Assembly: GCA_947462765.1 (NCBI GenBank)
Contig: CANHQK010000009.1
Coordinates: 1 to 62,606, forward strand
Origin: Bdellovibrionales bacterium
GTDB taxonomy: Bacteria; Bdellovibrionota; UBA1018; CAIMNF01
DNA: 62,606 bases
Reading direction: 5' to 3'
How positions within the stretch are numbered: the stretch's first letter is position 1; the number at the start of each line of letters is the position of its first letter. Position numbers and translations under genes: made by a program. The notes below the pieces were generated by a model. The model was not told the origin of the DNA and did not search any database. It worked only from the letters and a program-made list of their open reading frames with translations. Of the stretch, positions 43,684-51,838 are shown one piece after another.

Positions 43684-44344
43684 GCTGTTATTGGTCATTT
43701 ACGGCCTATTTCCTCTCCTCGTTTGGTCGGGCTTTCATTCTCCTTCCATCATTTATCGACGCGAGGAGGCCGCATGGGCGATTGCCCTCGGTCTGATTTT
43801 TTGTATTGGATTCGTATTTTTTTTCAGGCGGGGCGGATTTTGGATCCGGTATGCATGGGCTGGGTTGACCCTCATGGAGTTGCTTTGGGAGATCGTCCCC
43901 GCTGTTTCTGAGAGGGACTTTGCGTCGATTGGAGGCATACTCGGGGCGCTTTTGTCGGGAGTGGCCATGGCAATCTGGCTCGAACGCAAAGTGGACTCCG
44001 CGTCCTTGAATCCCGGGGCTTTATGGTTCGAAGGAGGCTTGAAGTCGATTCCCCGTATTCGTGCCCGCGTAAAATCCGGGGAGGGTTGGATTCCGGCCAG
44101 GGTCCGTCGAATTGACGAACGGGGGCTGTTTTTATTGCAAGAGACCACGGCAGGTGTCAGGGCCGGGCAAACAGTGGAATTCGAGCTTGAACATGAGGGG
44201 CAGGGGGTCGAAGGAGAGGGGCGGGTGGTGGCTTTTTTTGTCGACTCACTCCCGGGTTTGGGTCTTCTGTTTTTACCCAAAGACCTTTATCATTTTCAGC
44301 AGTACACTGCATTAGTCAGGCGGCTGAGAGGAGAGGGGCTTTGA
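43655..44344 (+). CDS. Membrane protein with PilZ-like cytoplasmic domain
   Basis: The ATG at 43655 overlaps murU by 29 bases and gives 229 residues: three or four hydrophobic helices in the first 110 residues, then a domain with ARVRRIDERGLFLLQ and GQTVEFELEHEG, the strand order of PilZ domains. The c-di-GMP contacts (RxxxR and D/NxSxxG) are not intact: ISEGG of canonical domains is IDERG here. So it is at best a degenerate PilZ. Location suggests a role tied to cell-envelope assembly. Confidence 0.65.
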   Translation: MRLRVFGVSRLLLVIYGLFPLLVWSGFHSPSIIYRREEAAWAIALGLIFCIGFVFFFRRGGFWIRYAWAGLTLMELLWEIVPAVSERDFASIGGILGALLSGVAMAIWLERKVDSASLNPGALWFEGGLKSIPRIRARVKSGEGWIPARVRRIDERGLFLLQETTAGVRAGQTVEFELEHEGQGVEGEGRVVAFFVDSLPGLGLLFLPKDLYHFQQYTALVRRLRGEGL

Positions 44345-44820
44345 GATTCTCTGGATTGATTCGGAGTGGGTGCGGATGGTTGGCGGTCTGGTCGCTTTTG
44401 GCGGTAACCGCGTGTACCCGTGATTCTGAGGAGTCGACTCCTGTTCGGACTCTCGAGCAATATGTCCGTACCAGCTTTCAAGCGACCGGGATCCAGGACA
44501 AAAGAGTCATGGAGAGCCTTCTGACCGGTGATACCCGTTCCCGGCTCGAGGCGTGGAATGACGAGCAATTTCAGCGTGCATTCGTTGACCAGAAGAAAAC
44601 TTTCAAGGAGTTGAAGATACTCGAGAATCGAAAGGTCTCTCCCCAAGAGGTGATTCTGGTTTACGAGTTGTCTTATCATCAAGGTCCCCAGGACAAGGGT
44701 GTCCGGATCACGCAAAGGAAGCTCGGCACTCTGGTTCGTGAGCAAGCGGATTGGAAAATCAAGGAAGTCCGGAGTATCCGGGAATCAATTGAGTACTTAG
44801 AGGAGTTGAGTCTTCCGTGA
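44341..44820 (+). CDS. Small lipoprotein of unknown function
   Basis: A TTG start preceded by a strong GGAGAGGGG overlaps the previous stop codon. The 159-residue product has a signal with lipobox VTAC at residue 25. The mature part is predicted alpha+beta with RITQRKLGTLVREQADWKIKEV at the end, like the closing strands of small NTF2-like/DUF4878 proteins. No catalytic residues are visible. It sits in the envelope operon between the PilZ-like and M48-like membrane proteins. Confidence 0.75.
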   Translation: MRFSGLIRSGCGWLAVWSLLAVTACTRDSEESTPVRTLEQYVRTSFQATGIQDKRVMESLLTGDTRSRLEAWNDEQFQRAFVDQKKTFKELKILENRKVSPQEVILVYELSYHQGPQDKGVRITQRKLGTLVREQADWKIKEVRSIRESIEYLEELSLP

Positions 44821-45359
44821 TCCGGATGCTGATCATCCTCATTCTGTTTTTTTCAGCCCCCCTCCTGTTGATTGGCTTCGGACTTCGGTCGTGGCCTGTT
44901 GCGTTAGGCGGTCTTCTGCTGTCCATTGTCTACCTCTCCATGGTGATCTCGAGCGGGTTCTCCGAGTTCTTATCAGATTTGAAGGCCCAACATGTGGATG
45001 AGGCACTGGACCTCCGTCTCCGGAGGCTCTGGGGTCAAGCAGGTCCGGGCAAGTTGCATGCGAGGTTCTGGGTTTACCCTTCACCCATGATTGAGTTCAA
45101 AATCTGGGCTCAGGATGAGCAGCGGATCGAGATCTTTTTCAGTCGGGGATTGATCCAGATGGCCACGGATTCGGGTTTGAAGGCGGCGTTCCAGAGTATT
45201 GGCGAGAAACGGATTTCCGAGGTCAGGTTACAAAATCGTCTTCATGCGATGATGACGCGCCTGGAGCGCCTCAAGGGCCCGAAGGAGGATTATCGGTACT
45301 GGTTTCTTTCCTTTTGGCTCTATCCACTTGAGCGACTCCTGAATATTGCTAAGATCTGA
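44817..45359 (+). CDS. Membrane protein resembling a degenerate M48/HtpX domain
   Basis: The GTG at 44817 overlaps the lipoprotein stop. The 180-residue product has two N-terminal membrane helices (residues about 2-48). The following domain contains IEIFFSRGLIQMATDSGLKAAFQS, which resembles the HtpX/M48 approach to HExxH, but continues IGEKRISE with no HExxH. If the resemblance is real, the operon carries two inactive M48 relatives. The last 20 residues are amphipathic and aromatic. Low certainty on the family, high on being a gene. Confidence 0.6.
   Translation: MIRMLIILILFFSAPLLLIGFGLRSWPVALGGLLLSIVYLSMVISSGFSEFLSDLKAQHVDEALDLRLRRLWGQAGPGKLHARFWVYPSPMIEFKIWAQDEQRIEIFFSRGLIQMATDSGLKAAFQSIGEKRISEVRLQNRLHAMMTRLERLKGPKEDYRYWFLSFWLYPLERLLNIAKI
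45328..45355 (+). promoter_or_regulatory. Predicted leaderless promoter of the DUF1844 gene
   Basis: TTGAGC (45328-45333) is 16 bases from TAAGAT (45350-45355), 7 bases from the ATG at 45363. It lies inside the end of the preceding gene. Confidence 0.45.
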
Positions 45360-45362
45360 GGC

Positions 45363-45596
45363 ATGCTTCCGAAACTCGATTTGACCACCTTCTTCCTATC
45401 CGTATCCCAGGCGGCCATGCAGTCCATGGATGAGCAGGGGCGGGATCTCGAGATGGCCCGACACAATATCGATCTTCTCGAGCTCCTGCAGGACAAAACC
45501 AAAGGGAACCGGACACCCGAGGAAGATCAGTTGCTCGAACACCTTCTATTTCAACTCCGGATGACATACGTCAAATCGGATCCGCGTTCTTCTTGA
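45363..45596 (+). CDS. DUF1844 small protein
   Basis: This 77-residue acidic helical protein matches the DUF1844 pattern: LDLTTFFLSVSQAAMQSM, then ARHNIDLLELLQDKTKGNRT and a helix ending LLFQLRMTYV. The family is widespread in deltaproteobacteria and its function is unknown. It begins 3 bases after the preceding stop codon; a CTGAGGC could be a weak ribosome site, while the upstream TAAGAT box suggests an internal promoter. Confidence 0.85.
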   Translation: MLPKLDLTTFFLSVSQAAMQSMDEQGRDLEMARHNIDLLELLQDKTKGNRTPEEDQLLEHLLFQLRMTYVKSDPRSS

Positions 45597-45624
45597 ACCC
45601 TTCACCTAGAAAGCAAGATTCTTT

Positions 45625-46950
45625 ATGGAAAAACAGGTCTCTTTACCTCTAAACGGGCGTTCACGCGAGAGCGTGCTGGAAGAATTGAAGCAACTTCATC
45701 TTCAGGACACCAAGTGGCACGAGGGCCGTGCCTTCAGTCTGGTTTATCACGAGAGTGACGAGCACACCCAGTTCCTGAAAGATGTTTACACGATGTACTT
45801 TCACGAGAATGGTCTCAATCCCGGTGCGTTTCCCTCAATCCGGAAGTACGAGGCTGAAGTGGTGGCCATGGCTGCCCGGTTGCTCGGGGGTGGGGATCGT
45901 GCCGCAGGGACCATGACTTCAGGAGGGTCTGAAAGTATCATGATGGCCGTCAAGACTCATCGGGATTGGGCATTTTCCACCAAGGGAATCCGAAATCCGG
46001 AGATGATTGCGCCCTTGACCGTTCATCCTGCGTTCGACAAGGCGGCTCATTATTTCGGAGTGAAGCTCGTTAAAGCAGGACTGGACTCGGGACAACGTGT
46101 CGATCTCGAACAAGTCAAGACTCTGATCCGGCCAGAAACCATTCTTTTGGTGGGGTCTGCGCCGCAATACCCTCACGGAGTGATGGATCCGATCGCTGCA
46201 TTGGCCGGACTGGCTCGCGATCATGGGATCGGTATGCATGTGGACGCATGTGTCGGCGGTTTCATGCTTCCGTTCCTGAAGAGGCTGGGTGTTGATGTTC
46301 CTCCGTTCGATTTCTCGGTGGAGGGGGTAACGTCGATTTCGGCTGATTTGCACAAGTACGGGTTTGCCGCTAAAGGTGCGTCTGTTGTCTTGTATCGGGA
46401 CCAGGACCTGAGACGGTTCCAATTCTTCGTCAGCAAGGATTGGCCGGGAGGTTTGTTTGCATCACCGTCCGTCACCGGGACTCGTCCCGCGGGTTCAATC
46501 GCCGCGGCCTGGGCCACGATGAATGCCCTTGGGGAAGAGGGGTATCTCAGGATCTATCGCGACCTGATTGGAGTGGTGAAACAATACCGTACCGGGATTG
46601 AAAAAGCCGGATTCCGGATTGTCGGGGATCCAGTCGGAACGGTCCTGTCTTTCGAGGCTCCAGCAGCGGTGAATATCCATGTCATTGCTGATCTGATGGA
46701 AAAACGTGGATGGTTCGTCGATCGACAAATGAATCCGGATTCGATCCATCTCACCATCACTCCTGCGAATGCCCCCGTGGTGGAACGTTACTGCCAGGAT
46801 CTGGCCGAGAGTGCGGACTATGCCCGGGCGCATCCAGAACTGGGTGGCGAGGGCATGGCGGCCATGTATGGAATGGTGGCCAAGTTGCCCGACCCGACGC
46901 AGGTCAATCAATTTCTGTATCATTACATGGATCAGCGTTATCAGACCTGA
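45625..46950 (+). CDS. PLP-dependent lyase of the sphingosine-1-phosphate lyase type
   Basis: This 441-residue group II decarboxylase-fold enzyme has TMTSGGSESIMMAVK, VHPAFDKAAHYFGVKLVK, the cofactor-binding HVDACVGGF (Asp207) and the PLP lysine in ISADLHKYGFAAKGAS (Lys244). These are specific to the Dpl1/S1P lyase branch, which cleaves phosphorylated long-chain bases, rather than glutamate decarboxylase. Unlike the eukaryotic enzymes it has no N-terminal membrane helix. Substrate could be a sphingoid-base phosphate, from prey or its own lipids, or another amino alcohol phosphate. No sphingolipid genes are adjacent. Confidence 0.85.
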   Translation: MEKQVSLPLNGRSRESVLEELKQLHLQDTKWHEGRAFSLVYHESDEHTQFLKDVYTMYFHENGLNPGAFPSIRKYEAEVVAMAARLLGGGDRAAGTMTSGGSESIMMAVKTHRDWAFSTKGIRNPEMIAPLTVHPAFDKAAHYFGVKLVKAGLDSGQRVDLEQVKTLIRPETILLVGSAPQYPHGVMDPIAALAGLARDHGIGMHVDACVGGFMLPFLKRLGVDVPPFDFSVEGVTSISADLHKYGFAAKGASVVLYRDQDLRRFQFFVSKDWPGGLFASPSVTGTRPAGSIAAAWATMNALGEEGYLRIYRDLIGVVKQYRTGIEKAGFRIVGDPVGTVLSFEAPAAVNIHVIADLMEKRGWFVDRQMNPDSIHLTITPANAPVVERYCQDLAESADYARAHPELGGEGMAAMYGMVAKLPDPTQVNQFLYHYMDQRYQT

Positions 46951-46967
46951 TTCGCTTCCTCGCTGGT

Positions 46968-46995
46968 CTTGACTTCGCTCCACTCGTGCCCATTA
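46968..46995 (+). promoter_or_regulatory. Heat-shock (sigma32-like) promoter of clpB
   Basis: CTTGACT (46968-46974) is followed after 13 bases by GCCCATTA (46988-46995), close to the sigma32 pattern CTTGAAA-N13-15-CCCCATNT. It ends 18 bases before the clpB ATG, which has a GGAGGG ribosome site. Confidence 0.6.
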
Positions 46996-47013
46996 ACACT
47001 TTGGAGGGACGAT

Positions 47014-49602
47014 ATGAGCCAGAAATTCACGACTTCGATGATGAATGCCCTGCAGAGCGCCCAAAGCGAAGCGCACCAGCGGGAGCACCAGCAATTGACT
47101 GTGGAGCATGTTCTGTTCGCGTTCACCTCCAGTGAGGGGGAGGATGAAACCTCCCTTCCTCGTTTGCTGGAGCTGGCTGGAGTCTCTCTTCCAGCTATGA
47201 AGGCCGCTCTTGAGGGCCGGCTCAGGGGATTCCCCAAAGTGCTCACTTCGACAGGACAGCTTTATCCCGCACCGGAGCTCCAAAAGCTTCTGGCTTTATC
47301 AGAGGGCGAAGCGAGAAAATGGAAAGACGAGTATGTGGCACCCGAGCACTTCATCCTGGCTCTCTTTCAAGGGAGTGTCTCGGGTTTCGAATCCGCCCGG
47401 ATCATCCGTGATCTCGGTCTCACTGAATCCCGCTTCCGTGAGGTCTTGAAGCAGGTCCGTGGAAATTCACGTATTCAGGACGAGAACCCGGAGAGCAAGA
47501 TGAATGTTCTGAAAAAATATTGCCGGGATCTGACTTCTCTTGCCCGTGAGCAAAAGCTGGACCCGGTGATCGGACGGGATGAGGAGATCCGTCGCGTGAT
47601 GCAGGTTCTTTCAAGACGGACCAAAAACAATCCCGTATTAATCGGTGAGCCGGGAGTGGGGAAAACCGCTATCGCAGAGGGGCTGGCCCTCCGCATTTCC
47701 ACGGGAGATGTCCCCGAAAGTTTGAAACACAAGAGAATCCTGGTCCTCGATCTCGGGGCTTTGATCGCAGGGGCCAAATTCAGGGGAGAATTCGAGGAGC
47801 GTCTGAAGGGTGTGCTGAAGGAGGTCACCGAAGCCAAAGGGGAGGTCATTCTGTTTATCGACGAAATCCATACTCTCGTCGGCGCGGGCGCATCTGAGGG
47901 GGCGATGGATGCCGCCAATCTGTTAAAGCCGGCACTTTCCAGGGGGGAGTTGCATTGCATCGGTGCTACGACACTCGACGAATACCGGAAGTATATCGAA
48001 AAGGATGCCGCTCTTGAAAGGCGGTTTCAGCCCATTCAGGTCGAGGAGCCTACTGTCGAAGCCACGGTATCGATCTTACGGGGGCTTCGGGAGCGTTACG
48101 AGGTTCATCACGGGGTGACCATCCGGGATGCCGCTCTGGTTGCTGCTGCAACCCTTTCTCACCGCTACATCACCGATCGATTTTTACCTGATAAGGCAAT
48201 CGATCTGGTCGACGAGGCCGGGTCGAAGGCGCGGATCGAGTTGGACTCAAGGCCTGAAAAAATAGATCAGATCGAGCGAAGACAGATCCAGCTCGAGGTC
48301 GAACGCCAGGCACTGAAGAAAGAACCCGACCCGGCTTCTAAAGCGCGTTTAGAAACAGTCGAAAAGGAACTCGCCCAATTGAGGGAGGAAAGCCAGGGGC
48401 TGAAGGCTGTATGGGAGAGTGAGAAAAAGATCGTCGAGAAGGTGAAACAACTGAAGGAGCAGATTGAACAAACTAAGCTCGCATCCGAGTCGGCCGAACG
48501 GCGAGGAGAGCTCGAGAAGGCGGCAGAGTTGCGATATGGCAAACTCACCGCTCTTCAAAAGGAGTTCGAATTGGCTACCCGAGGGGATGGAGGGCGTAAA
48601 TCCGTCACTTTGCTCCGGCAGGAGGTCACAGAAGAGGATATTGCTGAGATCGTTTCGAGACGCACGGGAATTCCAGTTGCCCGGATGATCGAGAGCGAGG
48701 GGGCCAAGCTTGTCCAAATGGAAGAACGGTTGGCTGGGAGAGTGGTGGGGCAGAAGTCGGCGCTTTCTGCTGTAGCCAATGCGGTCAGACGCTCCCGTGC
48801 CGGCCTCCGTGAGCCCCATCGCCCGATTGGTAGTTTTTTGTTCCTGGGGCCGACGGGAGTGGGAAAAACGGAGACAGCGAAAGCTTTGGCCGAGTTCCTG
48901 TTCGACAGCGAAAGTGCGATGGTACGCGTTGACATGAGCGAGTACATGGAGAAGCACTCCGTAGCCCGCTTGATCGGTGCACCTCCGGGCTATGTCGGAT
49001 ACGAAGAGGGGGGTACTCTGACGGAGGCCGTTCGCCGTAAGCCTTATTCCGTGATCTTGCTGGATGAGATTGAAAAAGCTCATCCTGATGTGTTCAATAT
49101 CTTCTTGCAGGTACTCGATGACGGTCGAATCACTGACGGTCAGGGCCGGACGGTGAATTTCAGCAACACGCTGATCATCATGACTTCGAATCTCGGAAGT
49201 CAGGTCATACTGGGTGAGAAAAACCCCCTGATCCGTGATTCGAAGATCCAAGAGGCGATTCGGGCGCACCTCAAGCCTGAGTTCGTGAACCGGATTGACG
49301 AGATGGTGGTATTTGACCAGCTCGGTAGGGAGGATCTCGACCACATTCTCGGTCTTTATCTGGAGCGTCTCAATGCGCAGTTGAGGGATCGGGAGCTCCG
49401 AATAGAGTTAGCGGACGGTGCCAAAGGCCGCTTGCTTGAGGAAGGATATGATCCCGATTTCGGAGCGAGACCGATGAAGCGGGTGTTTCAACGCAGAATC
49501 CAGGACAAGCTCGCACTTGAGATGCTGAAGGGCAGGTTCGAGTCCGGTCAGGTGATCAGGATGGATTTCGACCCCAAAAGGGAAGAATTCTATCTAGTCT
49601 GA
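47014..49602 (+). CDS. clpB: ClpB disaggregase chaperone
   Basis: The ATG at 47014 follows GGAGGG and gives 862 residues. Order: Clp N-domain (residues about 1-150), AAA-1 with Walker [10 protein letters not shown] and [15 protein letters not shown], the coiled-coil middle domain (about 400-520, many Glu/Lys/Gln heptads) that distinguishes ClpB from ClpA/ClpC, then AAA-2 with [10 protein letters not shown] and ending in the C-terminal D2 domain. It lacks the ClpP-binding loop expected in ClpA. It rescues aggregated proteins with DnaK after heat stress. Confidence 0.97.
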   Translation: MSQKFTTSMMNALQSAQSEAHQREHQQLTVEHVLFAFTSSEGEDETSLPRLLELAGVSLPAMKAALEGRLRGFPKVLTSTGQLYPAPELQKLLALSEGEARKWKDEYVAPEHFILALFQGSVSGFESARIIRDLGLTESRFREVLKQVRGNSRIQDENPESKMNVLKKYCRDLTSLAREQKLDPVIGRDEEIRRVMQVLSRRTKNNPVLIGEPGVGKTAIAEGLALRISTGDVPESLKHKRILVLDLGALIAGAKFRGEFEERLKGVLKEVTEAKGEVILFIDEIHTLVGAGASEGAMDAANLLKPALSRGELHCIGATTLDEYRKYIEKDAALERRFQPIQVEEPTVEATVSILRGLRERYEVHHGVTIRDAALVAAATLSHRYITDRFLPDKAIDLVDEAGSKARIELDSRPEKIDQIERRQIQLEVERQALKKEPDPASKARLETVEKELAQLREESQGLKAVWESEKKIVEKVKQLKEQIEQTKLASESAERRGELEKAAELRYGKLTALQKEFELATRGDGGRKSVTLLRQEVTEEDIAEIVSRRTGIPVARMIESEGAKLVQMEERLAGRVVGQKSALSAVANAVRRSRAGLREPHRPIGSFLFLGPTGVGKTETAKALAEFLFDSESAMVRVDMSEYMEKHSVARLIGAPPGYVGYEEGGTLTEAVRRKPYSVILLDEIEKAHPDVFNIFLQVLDDGRITDGQGRTVNFSNTLIIMTSNLGSQVILGEKNPLIRDSKIQEAIRAHLKPEFVNRIDEMVVFDQLGREDLDHILGLYLERLNAQLRDRELRIELADGAKGRLLEEGYDPDFGARPMKRVFQRRIQDKLALEMLKGRFESGQVIRMDFDPKREEFYLV

Positions 49603-50990
49603 TCGAAGATTTTTCCGGGGTTCATTAAGCCGTGCGGGTCGAAGCCCAGTTTGATTCCTCTCATGAGGTCGATTTCGGCTGGTGTTCTTGAAAACCCGAT
49701 GGCGTGCTTCTTCAATAATCCGATCCCGTGTTCGGCAGAAACCGATCCTCCGTATTTTTCGAGGGTTTTGAATAACAGGAAGTCAGATTCTTTCGCGGTT
49801 TTGTAGAAGTCGTCTCGTTCCATTGATCCGGGCTTACGAATGAAGATGTGGAGATTCCCGTCTCCGATGTGTCCGAAAAAGAAAACCTGAAACCCTGGAA
49901 GAGTGGATGAGTAGCGTTCTTGAATTTCGGCATAGAACTCTCCAAGAGTCCGGACTGGTACGGACACATCTTCCTGGTGCACCAAGTATCCGGTCAAGAT
50001 AGCTTCTGCCACGCCCTCGCGGTAGTGCCAAAGTTTTTTCCGTTCCACGTCGTTTCTGGCCATGATTCCGTCGAGCGCGAGATCGTGCTCGAATATGCCC
50101 GCCAGAGCACTCTCCGAATGGGAGTCGGCGGTGTTCTCGAGCTCCATTAATGCGTAGACATTACCGGGAGAGTTCACCGGCAAGGGGTCGCCCCTAAAGG
50201 TGAGCACCTCGGAGAGTGAAGCATGATCCAGGCACTCGAATGCGCTCAGACCCGGGAAGCAGGATCGGGCATAATCGAAGAGTCCAAGGAGCTGTTTGAA
50301 ATCCCTGAGTGAGAAAAAGAAAAGGGATGTGCTTTTCGGTATCGGACAGAGCTTGAGGGTAGCTTCAGTGATCACACCGAGCGTACCCTCACTGCCAGTC
50401 AATAATTGGCGGAAGTCATATCCCGTATTGTTCTTCTCCAGGTCGCGGTTGAAGCGGTGGATGGTTCCATCCATGGAGACGACAGTGAGTCCGAGCACCC
50501 AATTGCGAGTATTGCCATAGCGGATGACCCGGATGCCACCTGCATTGGTAGCGATATTCCCGCCGATGGTGGACGATCCTTTTGAGGCGAAGTCGACCGG
50601 CCAGGTGAGGCCTAAACTGGAACAGTGCTCGTGAACAGCTTCGGTGATGGCGCCGGCCTCCACTTGCAAAGTCATGGATCCCGGATGTACCGCCCCAATT
50701 CGGTTCATTTTCAAGGTCGAGAGAACGACCTCGCCACGGGTTGCAACGGCGCCTCCGGAGAGCCCGGTCCGGCCGCCGGAAGGAACAACCGGAATGCGGA
50801 GACGCTGAGCCAGTGCGAGAGTTTTTGAAACATCATCGGTGCTCCGCGGAAATACCACCGCTGAAGCGCGAGCAGTGAGAGTCCTGCTCCAGTCTTGAGC
50901 GTAGTATTCGCATTCACCGGCATCGCAAGTGAAGTGCGTGGCGGGAAGGATCGATGCAAGCTCGGTCAAAAAACTGTCGATTTTTTCCAT
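49590..50990 (-). CDS. FAD-linked D-2-hydroxy acid dehydrogenase (GlcD/D2HGDH type)
   Basis: This 466-residue flavoprotein has the PCMH-type FAD domain (VVPSGGRTGLSGGAVA and STIGGNIATNAGGIR) and the C-terminal FAD-oxidase domain with the metal-binding GHIGDGNLHIF and AEHGIGLLKK. Such enzymes oxidise D-lactate, glycolate or D-2-hydroxyglutarate and pass electrons to the membrane or ETF. No glcE/glcF-type partners are adjacent, which favours a stand-alone D-2-hydroxyglutarate/D-lactate type. It converges on clpB with a 13-base overlap. Confidence 0.9.
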   Translation of the reverse strand: MEKIDSFLTELASILPATHFTCDAGECEYYAQDWSRTLTARASAVVFPRSTDDVSKTLALAQRLRIPVVPSGGRTGLSGGAVATRGEVVLSTLKMNRIGAVHPGSMTLQVEAGAITEAVHEHCSSLGLTWPVDFASKGSSTIGGNIATNAGGIRVIRYGNTRNWVLGLTVVSMDGTIHRFNRDLEKNNTGYDFRQLLTGSEGTLGVITEATLKLCPIPKSTSLFFFSLRDFKQLLGLFDYARSCFPGLSAFECLDHASLSEVLTFRGDPLPVNSPGNVYALMELENTADSHSESALAGIFEHDLALDGIMARNDVERKKLWHYREGVAEAILTGYLVHQEDVSVPVRTLGEFYAEIQERYSSTLPGFQVFFFGHIGDGNLHIFIRKPGSMERDDFYKTAKESDFLLFKTLEKYGGSVSAEHGIGLLKKHAIGFSRTPAEIDLMRGIKLGFDPHGLMNPGKIFDQTR

Positions 50991-50997
50991 TGAGAAC

Positions 50998-51027
50998 AGA
51001 ATGCACTCGGCTTGGCAAGAGGGTCAA
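50998..51027 (-). promoter_or_regulatory. Possible leaderless promoter of the FAD oxidase
   Basis: On the minus strand TTGACC (51022-51027) is 18 bases from CATTCT (50998-51003), 7 bases from the ATG. The -10 is weak. Confidence 0.35.
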
Positions 51028-51053
51028 GGCGGTTTCCCGGTCAAGATCTAAAT

Positions 51054-51082
51054 TTGCATTATTGAATAAATTTACGTAAACT
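51054..51082 (+). promoter_or_regulatory. Predicted promoter upstream of spoVG, leaderless for a small ORF
   Basis: TTGCAT (51054-51059) is 17 bases from TAAACT (51077-51082). An ATG at 51088 lies 5 bases after the -10, the same layout as other leaderless genes in this window. Confidence 0.5.
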
Positions 51083-51087
51083 TGGAA

Positions 51088-51267
51088 ATGAAGCTTCGCG
51101 CGATGTCGGGTGAGACAACGCATCCAAAATCAGCGAGCGAAGAGTTGTGGTCAACCAATCCTGGCATGGGGAATGCGAGGGAGAGTCTGCAAAACGGGAT
51201 CAACAGGGAAGTTGCAACGATTCTGGATGAGCAGCAAGGAGAAGGAAAATGGAAATCACCGAAGTGA
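51088..51267 (+). CDS. Candidate small leader ORF overlapping spoVG
   Basis: A 59-codon frame starts 5 bases after the predicted -10 box and ends 19 bases inside spoVG, overlapping its ribosome site. The product (start MKLRAMSGETTHPKSASEEL) is soluble, Glu/Ser-rich and matches nothing I know. Its translation would pass over the spoVG start and could couple or tune SpoVG synthesis. Alternatively the 180 bases are just a 5' leader and spoVG is translated from its own strong site. Confidence 0.35.
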   Translation: MKLRAMSGETTHPKSASEELWSTNPGMGNARESLQNGINREVATILDEQQGEGKWKSPK

Positions 51268-51566
51268 AGGTTTTTCCCGTAAACGAAGAGAAGTTGAAAG
51301 CCTACGTGACCATCGTCCTCGACCACTGTTTCGTGGTCAGGGATCTCAAGATCATCAATGGCGCTACTGGACTCTTTGTCGCGATGCCGAGTAAAAAGAG
51401 ATCGGATGGATCCTACAAGGATGTAGCCCACCCCTTGAATAAGGCAACGCGGATGCAAATGGAGAAGAAGATCCTGGAGGCTTATCTCGCTGAGATTAAG
51501 CGGGGCGTCGGACATTCCGGCCTGCCTGAGGACGACGGATTCCAGGAGCGCGCTGGTAACGAGTGA
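51249..51566 (+). CDS. spoVG: SpoVG-family RNA/DNA-binding regulator
   Basis: This 105-residue protein begins MEITEVKVFPVNEEKLKAYV and contains VVRDLKIINGATGLFVAMPS, the diagnostic SpoVG core, which binds nucleic acid. The C-terminal tail past residue 90 is polar and variable. SpoVG proteins control cell division and gene expression post-transcriptionally in several phyla. AAGGAGAAGG precedes the ATG. The long leader makes post-transcriptional control likely. Confidence 0.94.
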   Translation: MEITEVKVFPVNEEKLKAYVTIVLDHCFVVRDLKIINGATGLFVAMPSKKRSDGSYKDVAHPLNKATRMQMEKKILEAYLAEIKRGVGHSGLPEDDGFQERAGNE

Positions 51567-51604
51567 GTTTTTTCAGTTTTCAGTTTTGACCGATTGAGTC
51601 ATTC

Positions 51605-51633
51605 TTGCGTGACGAGAATGGCTGTGGTAACAA
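51605..51633 (+). promoter_or_regulatory. Predicted promoter of tRNA-Gln
   Basis: TTGCGT (51605-51610) is 17 bases from TAACAA (51628-51633), with an upstream TGG. It ends 24 bases before the mature tRNA. Confidence 0.45.
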
Positions 51634-51657
51634 TCTTTCATCCGCATAGATTTCTGT

Positions 51658-51732
51658 TGGGGTGTCGGCAAGTGGTAAGCTAGCGGATTTTGATTCCGCC
51701 ATTCCTAGGTTCGAATCCTAGCACCCCAACCA
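51658..51732 (+). tRNA. tRNA-Gln (UUG), CCA encoded
   Basis: Acceptor arms TGGGGTG/CACCCCA, a D-arm with AAGTGGTAAGC, an anticodon stem GCGGA/TCCGC with loop TTTTGAT, and the T-arm CCTAGGTTCGAATCCTAG give a complete cloverleaf. The anticodon TTG is at 51690-51692. CCA is encoded at 51730-51732. Confidence 0.97.
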
Positions 51733-51838
51733 TTTCTTTTTCTTCTTCAAATACACTTCTCTTTGCCCGTAAATCCTTGGTGATAATCCATTTCATTAGT
51801 GGAAGAATGGCACTTGAACCATTTCAAAGGAGAGAGAG

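Noticed and set aside
48349-49344. 331-codon minus-strand frame opposite clpB
   Set aside because: clpB has unmistakable AAA motifs over the same bases; this is a mirror frame.
51072-51515. 147-codon minus-strand frame opposite spoVG
   Set aside because: Mirror of SpoVG, a clear family match.
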